DNA from: a bacterium
Lineage (GTDB): Bacteria; Myxococcota_A; Bradymonadia; UBA7976; UBA1532
Reading direction: 5' to 3'
Length of the DNA: 64,000 nt
Assembly: GCA_030426085.1 (NCBI GenBank)
Contig: JAUHYW010000010.1
Location: forward strand, 108,969 to 172,968
Shown here: positions 1 to 8,752 of the stretch, piece by piece
Position numbering within the stretch: the first letter of the stretch is position 1
Layout: each line of letters opens with the position of its first letter
Translations under genes and position numbers: made by a program
The notes under the pieces: model-generated
Seen by the model: the letters and a program-made list of their open reading frames with translations, nothing else
The model's database searches: none
Told to the model about the DNA's origin: nothing

Positions 1-2021
1 ACCGTCACCGACACCCCGTCCCCGGCCCACTCCAGCCCCTCGACGACCGGGCTGCGCGGCGCGAACACCGTCCGCCAGTCCTCCGGATCAGCCACCCGGT
101 TCACGTCCGCCTCGGGCCACGGATGGGGCGCCAACTCGACCTCGATCACCCGCCGACCGGGCGGCCTGCCGGCCAGCGCGACCCCCCGCTCCGGCGCCTC
201 GACCGCCGCCCCGTCGAGCCACATGCCGGCCACCCGATAGCCCTGCGCCGCGTCCGGCGGCCCATCCTCGGCGAGCGGCGGCAGCCGCAGCACGACGTCC
301 ACCGTCCGCTGCCCCCGCCACGCCAGCCCCGACAACACCAGCCGCTCCGTCGCCCCGAAGCGGGCCGCGCGCAGTCGACGGGTCAGCCGGGGGTTGACGT
401 ACACCCGATCGCGATGGGCCCGCACGCCGAACACCACCCGGTGCACCATCCCCACGTAGCCCGCCACGCTCCAGAGCTGCCGCTGCGAGTTGACCACCGG
501 GCCCGAGTACGGCCCGTCCTCGACCCACGCCCGGCCGCTCACCGCCTCGAAGTTCTCCATGTTCGACAGGTTCAGCGCCGCGCCCCGCATCAGCGTCTCG
601 ACCCCCGCCTCGAGCGCCGCCGCGTGCTGCGCCCGAACCGCCGCCCGGACCATGTAGGCCGTCACGAAGGGCCACTGCCCGCGGTTGTGGTAGATGGGCG
701 TGAACTGCTGCTGGGGCCAGATCACCGGTGGCCCGCCGGGCAGCCACGGCCAGCGGGACAGGGCCGCCCGCCCCTCGTCCGGATCGAGCACGCCCTCCTC
801 GATGGCCAGCGCGAGGCCCAGCAGATCGTGCTGGCGGGTCGGCGCCCGATCCAGGGCGGTCGTCAGGAAGGCCGACGGCAGCGCCTCGGGGCCGGCGTAC
901 AGTCGGCTCCGGATCGCATCCCGCAGCGCGTCGGCCGCGGCGTCCCACCGCGCCGCCTCGGCCGGCAGACCCGTCTCGCTCTTCAGCTCGGCCAGCCACC
1001 GCCGAGCGGCGTAGTGCGCGACGTTCGTGCCCAGGGCCATCGACATCGCGACGTGAGCCGGCTGCCCGGCCACCCAGTCGGGGTAGGACTGCTCGCGCCA
1101 GTCGAGGAAGGACTGCTCCCCCCGAAACAGCCCGACATCGGGATCGAAGGCCGCCCGATCGTCATCCGCGGCCGTCGCCGCCAGCGCCTCCAACGCCAGG
1201 AAGGCCAGCGCGTCGCCCTCGGGCGGCTCGAGCCACGGCCGCAGCGCCCGGGCCCCGAGGGCCCAGGCCACCCGATCGGTCGAGACCGGCCAGCTCCCGC
1301 CGGTGCCGGTGTCCTGCACGATCCGCGGCGCGCCGCCCTCGCGGGGGATCGAGACCTTCAGCACCAGCGAATTCCGCGCCCGGATCGGGTCGAGCAACCC
1401 CAGGCCCAGATCCACGGCGTAGGCGGTGTCCCGGGTCCAGACGTAGTTCCACAAGCGCCCGGTCTCGAAGCAGCCGCCGGGGGGGCACGGCACCGGCTGG
1501 CCCTCGCGGAAGGCGCCGTCGCGGATGGCGTCCACCGCGTTCTGCCCGGCCTCCTCCACCGCCAGGGCGTACAGCGCATCGAACCATGGATCCCCGGTGT
1601 GGACGACGGGCCCGTCGACAGCGTCCGCCACGACCCGGGGGCTCCTCGGCAGGCCGTCGCGCAGCGCCGCGGTCGTCGACAAGGTGAACGTGCGGGCGCA
1701 GGCCGTGCCGCCCACCGCGACATGCGCCCGGGCCTCTCCATGCACCCACTCCGCCTCGGCCTCGACCGGCGGACACCCCGGCGACCCCCCGTCCGACGGC
1801 GCCACATCGAGCGGCCCGGCGTCCATCGGGCCCCGATCGACGACGACCGCGTCCGGCTCGGCATCGCCCACGACCCCGACGTCCCCCACCCCGCCATCCG
1901 GGATCACAGCGGCGTCCGACGCCCCGTCCATCGCGGCGTCGCCCGCGCCCTCCGGCGTCGACCGACCCCCGCCAACACACCCGGCCAGCGCCAGCACCAC
2001 AACCGCCCACGACCGCAACAT
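1..2021 (-). CDS. glycosidase-like (six-hairpin) lipoprotein, 3' end outside window
   Basis: Read directly on the minus strand from the ATG at 2019-2021, which has a GGAGG just upstream; the frame stays open to base 1, so the C-terminus is missing. The N-terminus is a lipoprotein signal with lipobox LALAGC (Cys15), followed by an Asp/Gly/Pro-rich linker to about residue 80. The body has the pattern of six-hairpin glycosidases: WNYVWTRDTAYA (the WxRD motif), then STDRVAWALGARA, and further on MENFEAVSGRAW and SQRQLWSVAGYVGM. It is probably a surface-anchored enzyme acting on oligosaccharides; the substrate is not predictable. It diverges from the MBL-fold gene at 2173. The family assignment rests on motifs only. 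Confidence 0.75.
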   Translation of the reverse strand, partial: MLRSWAVVVLALAGCVGGGRSTPEGAGDAAMDGASDAAVIPDGGVGDVGVVGDAEPDAVVVDRGPMDAGPLDVAPSDGGSPGCPPVEAEAEWVHGEARAHVAVGGTACARTFTLSTTAALRDGLPRSPRVVADAVDGPVVHTGDPWFDALYALAVEEAGQNAVDAIRDGAFREGQPVPCPPGGCFETGRLWNYVWTRDTAYAVDLGLGLLDPIRARNSLVLKVSIPREGGAPRIVQDTGTGGSWPVSTDRVAWALGARALRPWLEPPEGDALAFLALEALAATAADDDRAAFDPDVGLFRGEQSFLDWREQSYPDWVAGQPAHVAMSMALGTNVAHYAARRWLAELKSETGLPAEAARWDAAADALRDAIRSRLYAGPEALPSAFLTTALDRAPTRQHDLLGLALAIEEGVLDPDEGRAALSRWPWLPGGPPVIWPQQQFTPIYHNRGQWPFVTAYMVRAAVRAQHAAALEAGVETLMRGAALNLSNMENFEAVSGRAWVEDGPYSGPVVNSQRQLWSVAGYVGMVHRVVFGVRAHRDRVYVNPRLTRRLRAARFGATERLVLSGLAWRGQRTVDVVLRLPPLAEDGPPDAAQGYRVAGMWLDGAAVEAPERGVALAGRPPGRRVIEVELAPHPWPEADVNRVADPEDWRTVFAPRSPVVEGLEWAGDGVSVT

Positions 2022-2172
2022 CCGACCCTCCTCGACCGGCGCACCGCACGCCCCGGCGAACTATAGCGACGAACCCGATGCGCCGCGGCCCGCCATGCGC
2101 CACAATGCCCCGCCATCGACCCCACCGGCGGAGCCTCGACCGGCCGCCGGCCATCCACACCCGGAGAGCGCG

Positions 2173-3396
2173 ATGAGCGAGGACCCCGCCCCGAAGCCCG
2201 GCCGCCGCCGACTGTGGCGCGTCCTCACCGTCACCGCGCTCATCATCGCCGGAGCGAGCGCCATCGTGACCATCGACCTGTGGACCGCCCTCGGCCGCAA
2301 ACCCCACGGCCCCGACCTCGAGCGCCTCGCGCGGTCCCCCCAATGGACCGGCGAGCGCTTCGACAACCCGCTGCCCCAGGCGTCCATGCCGATGTGGGGC
2401 ATCCTCAAGGCGTGGATCGGCGGCGACCAGATCCGCAACCCCGACGCCCCGCTGCCGATGGACACCCTCGACCCCGCCGGCTACGCCACCCCTCCGGCCA
2501 GCGGCCTGCGGCTGAGCTGGATCGGGCACTCCACCTTCCTCATCGAGATCGACGGCAAGACCATCCTCACCGACCCGGTCTGGGGTCCGCGGGCCTCGCC
2601 GTCGAGCTGGATCGGCCCCGAGCGATTCCACCCGCCGCCCATCGCCATCGCCGACCTGCCGCCGCTCGACGCGGTCATCATCAGCCACGACCACTACGAC
2701 CACCTCGACTACCCCAGCATCCGGGCGCTCGCCGACCGCGACGTGCCGTTCCACGTCCCGCTCGGCGTCGGATCGCACCTCGAGTACTGGGGCATCCCAT
2801 CGGACCGCATCCACGAATACGACTGGTGGGACACCGCCGACCTCGGCGGCCTGACCCTGGCCGCGACCCCCTCGCGCCACTTCTCGGGGCGGGCCCCCGG
2901 CGGCGAGAAGAGCACCCTGTGGTGCTCGTGGGCCCTCGTCGGCCCCCGCAACCGGGCCTACTTCAGCGGCGACAGCGCGCTCTTCCCCGGCTTCGGCGAC
3001 ATCGGCGAGAAGTACGGCCCGTTCGACGTCGCGCTGATCGAGAACGGGGCCTACAACGCCATGTGGCGCGACGTGCACCTCGGCCCCGAGCAGGCCGTCG
3101 CCGCCCACCGGATGGTGCGGGGCGAGCTGCTCGTGCCCATCCACTGGGGCACCTTCAACCTCGCGAACCACGCCTGGACCGAACCCGCCGAGCGCATCAT
3201 CGCCGCCGCCGAGGCCGCCGGGGTGACGCTGCATGTGCCCCGCATCGGCCAGCGCTTCGAGCCGGCGAGCCCGCCCCCGCTCGACCGCTGGTGGCCCGAC
3301 ATCCCGTGGCAGACCATGGACGAAGCCCCGGTCATCTCGAGCGGCCTCGACGACGCCGTCTTGCAGTTCGTGCCCGGACCGAAGACGATCCCCTGA
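2173..3396 (+). CDS. membrane-anchored MBL-fold hydrolase (NAPE-PLD/RomA-like)
   Basis: A 407-aa protein. I chose the ATG at 2173 because the hydrophobic anchor follows it at once (residues about 17-37, VLTVTALIIAGASAIVTIDL); longer upstream readings are not supported. The metallo-beta-lactamase zinc motif is SHDHYDHLDY, with a further metal-ligand region GDSALFPGFGDI and a late IHWGTFNLANHAW histidine. The spacing and the sequence WIGHSTFLIEIDGKTILTDPVW match the NAPE-phospholipase-D/RomA-like group of MBL hydrolases. The likely role is hydrolysis of a lipid or phosphoester at the inner membrane, but the substrate is unknown. The exported protein at 3433 follows after 36 bp and may be co-transcribed. 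Confidence 0.85.
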   Translation: MSEDPAPKPGRRRLWRVLTVTALIIAGASAIVTIDLWTALGRKPHGPDLERLARSPQWTGERFDNPLPQASMPMWGILKAWIGGDQIRNPDAPLPMDTLDPAGYATPPASGLRLSWIGHSTFLIEIDGKTILTDPVWGPRASPSSWIGPERFHPPPIAIADLPPLDAVIISHDHYDHLDYPSIRALADRDVPFHVPLGVGSHLEYWGIPSDRIHEYDWWDTADLGGLTLAATPSRHFSGRAPGGEKSTLWCSWALVGPRNRAYFSGDSALFPGFGDIGEKYGPFDVALIENGAYNAMWRDVHLGPEQAVAAHRMVRGELLVPIHWGTFNLANHAWTEPAERIIAAAEAAGVTLHVPRIGQRFEPASPPPLDRWWPDIPWQTMDEAPVISSGLDDAVLQFVPGPKTIP

Positions 3397-3432
3397 CCCC
3401 GCCCCGATCGCGGCGCGGGTCGGAGGACGCCC

Positions 3433-4140
3433 ATGACCCGCTCGCGCCTGCCCCGCGCCCGATCCCTGCTCTGCGCCCTGATCCTGCTGGCCGCCCCGGC
3501 CATGGCCCAGGACCCGCCCGCGGAGGCCCCCGCCGAAGAGCTGCTGCGCTTCGACCTCGGACTGACCTTCCACCGATTCGAACAGCAGGTGAAGTCCGAG
3601 ATCGGCGGCGCCCGCGGCGAGCGCCTCGTCGAAGAGAGCACCGTCGGCCTCGCCGGCGTCGCCTCGTGGCGCGCCTGGGGCCCGCTCTCGCTCGGCGTCT
3701 TCGCCCGCTACGACACCGGGACCCGCAACGCCGGGCGCTTCGTCGGCCTCGACGACCAGAACCGGACCATCGTCGAGGGCGAGGTCGGCGGCGACTTCTC
3801 CGAGCTGTGGATCGGTCCCCTTCTGCGGGCGCAGTGGCGCATGCTCTTCGTCGAGCTGGGCTACGGCGCCCTCGGCCTGCGCGACGACGACGCCCGGAGC
3901 GACCTCGCCACCGCCGACGGCGGCACCGACAGCGCGCTGCGCACCTCGCCCACCGTCGCCTGGCTGGCCGCGATCGGCGGCCAGATCAACGTCTGGTCCC
4001 AGCTCGACGTGGTCTTCCGGGTCGAGTACCGGGTGCGCTACTACGACCGCCGCGACGCCCTGCTCGCCGACGAGCTGGTGCACGGCACCCAGAGCTTCGC
4101 CCCGATCGTCGGCGTCGCCTGGCGCCTCGACGCCGAGTAG
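3433..4140 (+). CDS. exported outer-membrane-protein-like hypothetical
   Basis: A 235-aa protein with a clear signal peptide (ARSLLCALILLAAPAMAQ, cleavage after AMA). The rest consists of alternating amphipathic strands ending in aromatic or basic residues (LGLTFHRFEQQV, LSLGVFARYDTG, MLFVELGYGALGL, DVVFRVEYRVRYYDR) and a final strand VGVAWRLDAE. This looks like a small outer-membrane beta-barrel, although the last residue is not the usual Phe. I do not recognise a named family. It lies 36 bp after the MBL hydrolase and is convergent with the minus-strand barrel-like gene, with only 15 bp between them. Confidence 0.7.
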   Translation: MTRSRLPRARSLLCALILLAAPAMAQDPPAEAPAEELLRFDLGLTFHRFEQQVKSEIGGARGERLVEESTVGLAGVASWRAWGPLSLGVFARYDTGTRNAGRFVGLDDQNRTIVEGEVGGDFSELWIGPLLRAQWRMLFVELGYGALGLRDDDARSDLATADGGTDSALRTSPTVAWLAAIGGQINVWSQLDVVFRVEYRVRYYDRRDALLADELVHGTQSFAPIVGVAWRLDAE

Positions 4141-4155
4141 GCGCCGCGCGCACCG

Positions 4156-4992
4156 TCAAAACGCCATCGACAGCGCCAGATCCAGCGCCACCCAGCCGCC
4201 GTCGTGCCTCAGCCCGGGGCCCGTGTCGGGCTGGCCCACCGGGCCGGCGAAGCTGTAGCCGCCCTCGATCCCCAGGCGCAGCTCGCCCCGGCGGGTGATC
4301 AGCCAGCCCGCGCCGCCTTGCAGGATGGGGCCGTACCACAACCCGCCGGCGTCGGTCGGCCGGTCGACGGAGCCCGAGGCGCCCTCCAGCGTGACCAGCC
4401 CCAGCCGCATGCCCAGGCCGCCGTCGAGCGCGAAGCGGCTGCCCGCGGTGCGGACCCCGAACAGCGCGAACATCGAGGTGCCGATGACGCCGACCGAGCG
4501 GCCGCCGGACTCGGTCACCCCGGCCGATCCCCCGAGGCCCAGGCGCAGCAGGCCCCGCTCGCCGACCATGCCGAAGCGGCGGTCGACCGCGAATGACAGC
4601 ATCAGCGGCAGCGATCCCTCGCCGACGACCCGAGCCCCGGCGCCGACCCGCAGCACCCACCGGGGCAGCGGCACCCGCGGCCGGCCGAGGGCCCGCATCA
4701 GCGCGTCGATCTGCACCTCGGCGATCTCGACCACCCGCTCGGGCCCGCCGAACTCGTGGGGCGGCAGCTCGGCGATGGCCCGCTGACCCTGCAAGCGGGT
4801 CTCGATGCGGCCGGAGCCATCGGGGTAGCAGCGCACGTCCACCGCGACGTCGGGCACCCGCCACGCCCGCAGCGCGTCCGAGAGGGCGTCCCATGTCATC
4901 CGGTTGATGGGATCGGGGCATTGCACCCGCAGGCTCGGCCCGGAGGACGGCGCGGCGAGCAGCGCGAAGGCGATGGCGAGGACCGACGGCAC
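4156..4992 (-). CDS. exported barrel-like hypothetical protein
   Basis: A 278-aa protein. A short hydrophobic signal (MPSVLAIAFALLAAPSSG) is followed by a globular stretch with paired cysteines (VQCPDP, DVRCYPDG) up to about residue 95. After that come repeated strand-like segments rich in Gly and aromatics (LRVGAGARVVGEG, LMLSFAVDRRFGMVGERGLLRLGLGG, GLWYGPILQGGAGWLI). It ends in LALSMAF, a terminal Phe as expected of outer-membrane barrels. No named family is recognised. It is convergent with the gene ending at 4140. The periplasmic N-domain plus barrel layout is inference. Confidence 0.65.
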   Translation of the reverse strand: MPSVLAIAFALLAAPSSGPSLRVQCPDPINRMTWDALSDALRAWRVPDVAVDVRCYPDGSGRIETRLQGQRAIAELPPHEFGGPERVVEIAEVQIDALMRALGRPRVPLPRWVLRVGAGARVVGEGSLPLMLSFAVDRRFGMVGERGLLRLGLGGSAGVTESGGRSVGVIGTSMFALFGVRTAGSRFALDGGLGMRLGLVTLEGASGSVDRPTDAGGLWYGPILQGGAGWLITRRGELRLGIEGGYSFAGPVGQPDTGPGLRHDGGWVALDLALSMAF

Positions 4993-5097
4993 GGGGTGAG
5001 TCTACGCCAGCGCCCGCGACCCGCGCCACGCCCGCCCCCTTGCCTGCCGGACCCCGACCGGTCACGCTGGCCGCTCACCCCGGCCATCGAGGAGATC

Positions 5098-5718
5098 ATG
5101 ACCCTGACCATCTACGGCTTCGGCGCCTCCCGCGGACAGCGCGCCGTCTGGGCCTGTGAGGAGGCCGGCGTCGACTACACCTACGAAGACCTCGACGCCG
5201 CGGGCGGCGAGATGCAGAGCCCACGCTACCTCGCGATCAACCCCGCGGGCAAGGTCCCGGCGCTGGTGCACGACGGCTTCGTGGTCCTGGAGTCCGCGGT
5301 CATCTGCACCTACATCGGCGAGCTGGCCTCCGAGCGGGGGTTGGTGCCGGCGTACGGGACGAAGGCCCGGGTCACCTACGATCAGTGGATGTTCTTCACC
5401 GTGACCGAGCTGGAGCAGCCGCTGTGGACCCAGGGCAAGCACCGCTTCGCCCTGCCCCGCGACTGGCGGGTGCCCGAGGTCCTGGCCGTGGTCCCCAAGG
5501 AGTTCGCCCGCGCCGAGCGGACGCTGTCCCAGGGGCTGGGCGACCGGCGTTTCATGCTGGGCGATGCCTTCACGATGCTCGACGTGATGGTGGGCCACAC
5601 CCTGTTCTGGGCCCGCGCGTTCGGCCTGGAGCTGGCGTCGGAGAACGTGCAGCGCTACGCCGATCGGCTCGCCGAGCGCGAGGGCTGGGGGCGCGCCGTG
5701 AAGGCCACCACGGGCTGA
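5098..5718 (+). CDS. glutathione S-transferase family protein
   Basis: A 206-aa protein starting at the ATG at 5098 (GGAG six bases upstream). The N-terminal thioredoxin-like half begins MTLTIYGFGASRGQRAVWACEEAGV, so the catalytic position is Ser (ASRG) rather than Cys. It carries the cis-proline segment NPAGKVPALV and the glutathione-contacting ES of VLESAVICTYIGE. The C-terminal helical half includes LGDAFTMLDVMVGHTLFWA, the usual GST N-capping/hydrophobic-staple region (TMLDV). Length is normal for the family. The likely reaction is glutathione conjugation or related thiol chemistry; the substrate cannot be predicted. It stands alone, 60 bp before tRNA-Leu. Confidence 0.9.
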   Translation: MTLTIYGFGASRGQRAVWACEEAGVDYTYEDLDAAGGEMQSPRYLAINPAGKVPALVHDGFVVLESAVICTYIGELASERGLVPAYGTKARVTYDQWMFFTVTELEQPLWTQGKHRFALPRDWRVPEVLAVVPKEFARAERTLSQGLGDRRFMLGDAFTMLDVMVGHTLFWARAFGLELASENVQRYADRLAEREGWGRAVKATTG

Positions 5719-5777
5719 GGATGAGCCGCGCCGCGGGGTTGACCGGCACGGGGGGCTGGAGTAGGGTGCCGGTCGCT

Positions 5778-5861
5778 GCCGGAGTGGCGGAATTGGTAGA
5801 CGCAGTGGATTCAAAATCCACCGCGCGAGAGCGCGTGCCGGTTCGAGTCCGGCCTCCGGTA
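5778..5861 (+). tRNA. tRNA-Leu (CAA)
   Basis: The class II tRNA fold can be built by eye. The acceptor stem GCCGGAG pairs with CTCCGGT at 5854-5860, the D-arm is GGCGGAATTGGTAGAC, and the anticodon arm GTGGATTCAAAATCCAC exposes CAA. A long variable arm (CGCGAGAGCG) is followed by the T-arm CCGGTTCGAGTCCGG. The long variable arm and A73 fit leucine. The 3' CCA is not encoded (ACCC follows). Confidence 0.95.
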
Positions 5862-5899
5862 CCCTACCGACTCCTCATCCGATGCGCGCGAGGCTGTCC

Positions 5900-7111
5900 A
5901 TGAAGACCTACATGCGACGCGTCCGCCTTCGGAACTACAAGAACATCGAAGCGTGCGAGGTTCGGCTGGACCAGCTCACCTTCCTGGTCGGGCCGAACGG
6001 GTCCGGCAAGTCCAACTTCCTCGACGCCTTGCGGCTGGTCAGCGACGCGCTGCGCGCCCCGCTCGAGCACGCGCTGCGAGAGCGGGGCGGCATCAAGGAT
6101 GTCCGCCGGCGCTCCACCGGGCACCCACACGATTTCGGCATCAGCCTGGATCTGGAGATCGAGGGCGCCCGAGCCCTCTACGCTTTCGAGGTCGCAGCCG
6201 AGGGCGACGGCGGATTCAGGGTCGCCAAAGAGGTCTGCCGTATCGGTGGACCCCTCCCGGTCTTCCCCGAGCATCACTTCGAGATCGTGCGCCGGAAGAA
6301 TGGCATCGACTTCGAGACCTCCATCGAGCACCCGCCGTCGCATTACCCCGATCGGCTGTACCTGACCAACGTCTCGGGGCTCCCCGGCTTCCGCGCCTTG
6401 TACGACGCCTTGTCGATGATGGGCTTCTACAACCTCAACCCGGCGCAGATCCGCGAGGTGCAGTCCCCCGACCCGGGCGGGGTACTCGCCCGAGATGGCC
6501 GCAATACGGCGAGCGTTCTCGGGCGCGTCCAGGCGACCTCGCCCGGCGACGCTCATCAGATCGCCGACTTCCTCAAGGCCATCGTGCCCGATATCCGAGG
6601 GGTGGAGCGGGTCTCTGTCGCCAACAAGGAGACGCTGGAGTTCCGCCAGCGGGTGAAGGGATCACCCCACCCCTGGCGTTTCTATGCGAATTGCATGTCC
6701 GATGGCACGCTGCGCGCCCTCGGCGTGCTGGTGGCGCTCTTCCAGAACACGGACAAGATGCACCGGGTCCCGCTCATCGGTATCGAAGAGCCCGAGTCCG
6801 CGCTTCATCCCGCCGCGCTGGGGATCCTGCTCGACGCGTTGCAGGCCGCGAGCAAGTCCACCCAGATCATCGTCACCAGCCACAGCCCGACGCTGCTCGA
6901 CGTCGACAGCATCGATCAACGCCAGCTTCTGGCGGTGCGGGCCACCGATGGGGTCGCGTCCATCGGCCCGCTCACGCCGGCCTCGCTGAGCGCGCTGAAG
7001 AATCAACTGGCGACCGCGGGTGAGCTGCTCGCACAAGGTATGCTCGAGCCCGATGAGACCAGCAGCAGCCGCGAGGCGGGCGAGCTGGATCTGTTCACAC
7101 CTCTGGACTGA
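5900..7111 (+). CDS. AAA ATPase (AAA_21, RecF/SMC-like), partner of the disrupted DUF4276 gene
   Basis: A 403-aa protein; the ATG at 5900 has GAGG at good spacing, while an in-frame ATG at 5882 lacks one. It opens with RLRNYKNIEACEVRLDQLTFLVGPNGSGKSN (Walker A GPNGSGKS). It carries a signature-like CMSDGTLRALGVLVALF, the Walker B IGIEEPESALHP and a switch-region SHSPTLLD, the layout of ABC-type AAA_21/AAA_15 ATPases. ATPases of this group recur beside DUF4276 proteins. Here a DUF4276 start codon lies six bases after the stop, but that gene is broken at 7153. The module is therefore probably non-functional or reduced to the ATPase alone. A defence role for such pairs is a proposal, not established here. 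Confidence 0.88.
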   Translation: MKTYMRRVRLRNYKNIEACEVRLDQLTFLVGPNGSGKSNFLDALRLVSDALRAPLEHALRERGGIKDVRRRSTGHPHDFGISLDLEIEGARALYAFEVAAEGDGGFRVAKEVCRIGGPLPVFPEHHFEIVRRKNGIDFETSIEHPPSHYPDRLYLTNVSGLPGFRALYDALSMMGFYNLNPAQIREVQSPDPGGVLARDGRNTASVLGRVQATSPGDAHQIADFLKAIVPDIRGVERVSVANKETLEFRQRVKGSPHPWRFYANCMSDGTLRALGVLVALFQNTDKMHRVPLIGIEEPESALHPAALGILLDALQAASKSTQIIVTSHSPTLLDVDSIDQRQLLAVRATDGVASIGPLTPASLSALKNQLATAGELLAQGMLEPDETSSSREAGELDLFTPLD

Positions 7112-7117
7112 ACACGC

Positions 7118-7153
7118 ATGCATCCCCCTGCTACGGTCGTCGCGATCGTCGAA
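7118..7153 (+). pseudogene. DUF4276 gene, 5' fragment (first 12 codons)
   Basis: The ATG at 7118, six bases after the ATPase stop, reads MHPPATVVAIVE and then leaves the family consensus (CRIMRN, stop soon after). DUF4276 proteins typically begin with a short leader followed by the signature IVEGHGE. The missing GHGE and the rest of the protein are at 22027-22599 in the same frame. Joining the two pieces over the shared codons ATC GTC GAA gives a continuous protein of about 202 residues, normal for the family. Confidence 0.85.
7145..7153. repeat. 9-bp direct repeat ATCGTCGAA, left copy
   Basis: Identical to 22018-22026. The left copy encodes the IVE of the DUF4276 signature. The right copy encodes the same three codons at the other breakpoint and directly abuts the ISKra4-type terminus at 22017. 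This is the target-site duplication expected if everything between the copies was inserted as a unit. Confidence 0.8.
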
Positions 7154-7259
7154 TGCCGCATAATGCGCAACACACGCCGCGCGCTGCGACCGATCAGTTG
7201 ATGGTCACGGCGTTTGCTGCTAGCTTACCTCGCCCTCAACATCCGGTCGGAGCTCGCCC

Positions 7260-7964
7260 GTGCATAGAGTCGATGACGCCTTGCTGTTCTTCCGCAGGTC
7301 GGCCAACGCGGAGGCGATCTTCGACGGCTTTCGGCGGCGGGTGATCAGGCGCGATGTCACCCGCGCCCGCGTCGTTGGCGGCCTCTGGTACCACCTCTCC
7401 GAACACATCGTCGACGTGCTCTGCACCGCGCTCGCTGGCCTGAGCGACCCGCACATCCGCCACCTCGTCGTGCAGACCGCCTACGAAGAGCTGGGCGAGA
7501 ACGACCCGAACCACATCCACACCGATCTGCTGCGTGAGACGCTGGCCGTCGCCAGCGTGAGCGGTGAGGATATCCTCACCTGGAGCGGTCATCCCACCAT
7601 CCGCCGGCTGATGACCGACATGATGGAGCAGCTCCGCAGCTACCAGACCGACGCCGAGATCGCCGGCATGTTGCTCGGCATGGAGTTGGTGGCCTACGAG
7701 AACATCGACTTGGTGGTCGACTATCTCGGGCACGAGCCGGCGGTGGCCGAAAAGCTGGCCGGGACCCGGTGGGTTCGCCTGCACCACCAGCTCGAAGAGC
7801 AGCACATCCGGCGGGCGGTCGGCGTCTTCGTCGACCGGGTCAAGGCCCCACACGACCAGCGGCGATTCATGGCCGCCTTCGTCGATACGATGGACTTCTG
7901 GCGCTCCTTCTGGGGCACGATCGCCGACGAGGCGTCCTCGATCTCGGCGACGGGCTCGAGATGA
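7260..7964 (+). CDS. haem-oxygenase-like iron-containing oxidase (HDO/PqqC-like fold)
   Basis: A 234-aa all-helical protein starting at GTG 7260 behind GGAG. It resembles the haem-oxygenase-like non-haem iron oxidases (the group containing UndA, BesC and SznF) and PqqC/TENA relatives. Candidate metal ligands are Glu76/77 and His87 in YEELGENDPNHIHTD, Glu142/147 in GMELVAYEN, His175/176, and Glu179 with His182 in HHQLEEQHIRR. This order matches the E-H-E-H-(D/E)xxxH pattern of that superfamily. Such enzymes desaturate, cleave C-C bonds, or N-oxygenate amino-acid-like substrates using O2. As first gene of the operon it could act on the free or guanidinylated amino acid; that is inference. Its stop overlaps the next start (ATGA). 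Confidence 0.75.
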   Translation: MHRVDDALLFFRRSANAEAIFDGFRRRVIRRDVTRARVVGGLWYHLSEHIVDVLCTALAGLSDPHIRHLVVQTAYEELGENDPNHIHTDLLRETLAVASVSGEDILTWSGHPTIRRLMTDMMEQLRSYQTDAEIAGMLLGMELVAYENIDLVVDYLGHEPAVAEKLAGTRWVRLHHQLEEQHIRRAVGVFVDRVKAPHDQRRFMAAFVDTMDFWRSFWGTIADEASSISATGSR

Positions 7965-8752
7965 GCGGTCCGCTCGACGGTCAATGCGCCATCGTCACCG
8001 CGGCCAGCCGGGGCCTGGGTCTGGCGAGCGCCCGCGCCCTCGCCGAGCGGGGCGCCGATCTCGTCATCTGCGCCCGGGATCGCGCGCGGCTCGCCGCGGC
8101 CGCCGACACGCTGCGGCGTGAGACCGGGCGCAGCGTCGTGCCGGTGGCCGCCGACATCGAGGAGGCTTCCACCGCGGAGCGGCTCGTGGAGGCCGCGACG
8201 CGTCGATTCGAGCGGGTCGACATCCTGGTCGCCAATGTGGGCCACCCGCGCATGGGCGGCTTCGACACCCTCGACGAGGCCGATTGGCGGTCGGGCTTCG
8301 ACCAGATCTTCCTGGGCACCCTGCGGCTGGTCAGGGCGGCCGTCGGGCCGATGAGGGCCGCGGGCCGGGGCCGCATCATCAACATCTCTTCCCACGCGGT
8401 GAAGGAGCCCGGCTCGACCTATTTGGTCTCGGCGGTCTTTCGCACCGCCCTGGCGTCCTTGTTCAAAGCGCTGTCCCACGAGGTCGGCGAGGCGGGTATC
8501 CGGGTCAATACCATCTGCCCGGGCCTCGTGCGCACCCCGCTCGGTGAGAGCTTGATCCGCGCGCGCGCAACCCGGGACGGCGTCGCCGAGCGCGAGGCGG
8601 AGGTGGCCATGGTGGCGCCCAACGCCATCCGGCGCATCATCGAGCCTTCCGAATTCGGCGGGCTGGTCGCGTTCCTGTGCAGCCCCCAGGCAGACGCGAT
8701 GACCGGCCAGCTCATCTCGCTCGACGGGGGCAAGGGCCGGGGTCTGCTGTGA
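7961..8752 (+). CDS. atypical short-chain dehydrogenase/reductase
   Basis: A 263-aa SDR starting at ATG 7961, overlapping the preceding stop. The Rossmann segment is clear (AIVTAASRGLGLASA, NADP-type TxxxxxxG; LVANVGHPR in place of NNAG), as are a C-terminal PG (CPGLVRTP) and GQLISLDGG. The catalytic stretch is unusual: in SSHAVKEPGSTYLVSAVFRTAL the expected YxxxK reads YLVSA, so the lysine is Ala. This matches a subgroup of FabG-like SDRs lacking the canonical tetrad. It may reduce a ketone by a modified mechanism or be catalytically altered. It is coupled to neighbours on both sides by overlapping start and stop codons. Confidence 0.85.
   Translation: MSGPLDGQCAIVTAASRGLGLASARALAERGADLVICARDRARLAAAADTLRRETGRSVVPVAADIEEASTAERLVEAATRRFERVDILVANVGHPRMGGFDTLDEADWRSGFDQIFLGTLRLVRAAVGPMRAAGRGRIINISSHAVKEPGSTYLVSAVFRTALASLFKALSHEVGEAGIRVNTICPGLVRTPLGESLIRARATRDGVAEREAEVAMVAPNAIRRIIEPSEFGGLVAFLCSPQADAMTGQLISLDGGKGRGLL

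Noticed and set aside
1162..4083. A 973-codon minus-strand open frame
   Set aside because: It runs antisense through the MBL and exported-protein genes and off-frame through the glycosidase-like gene, whose true frame is different.
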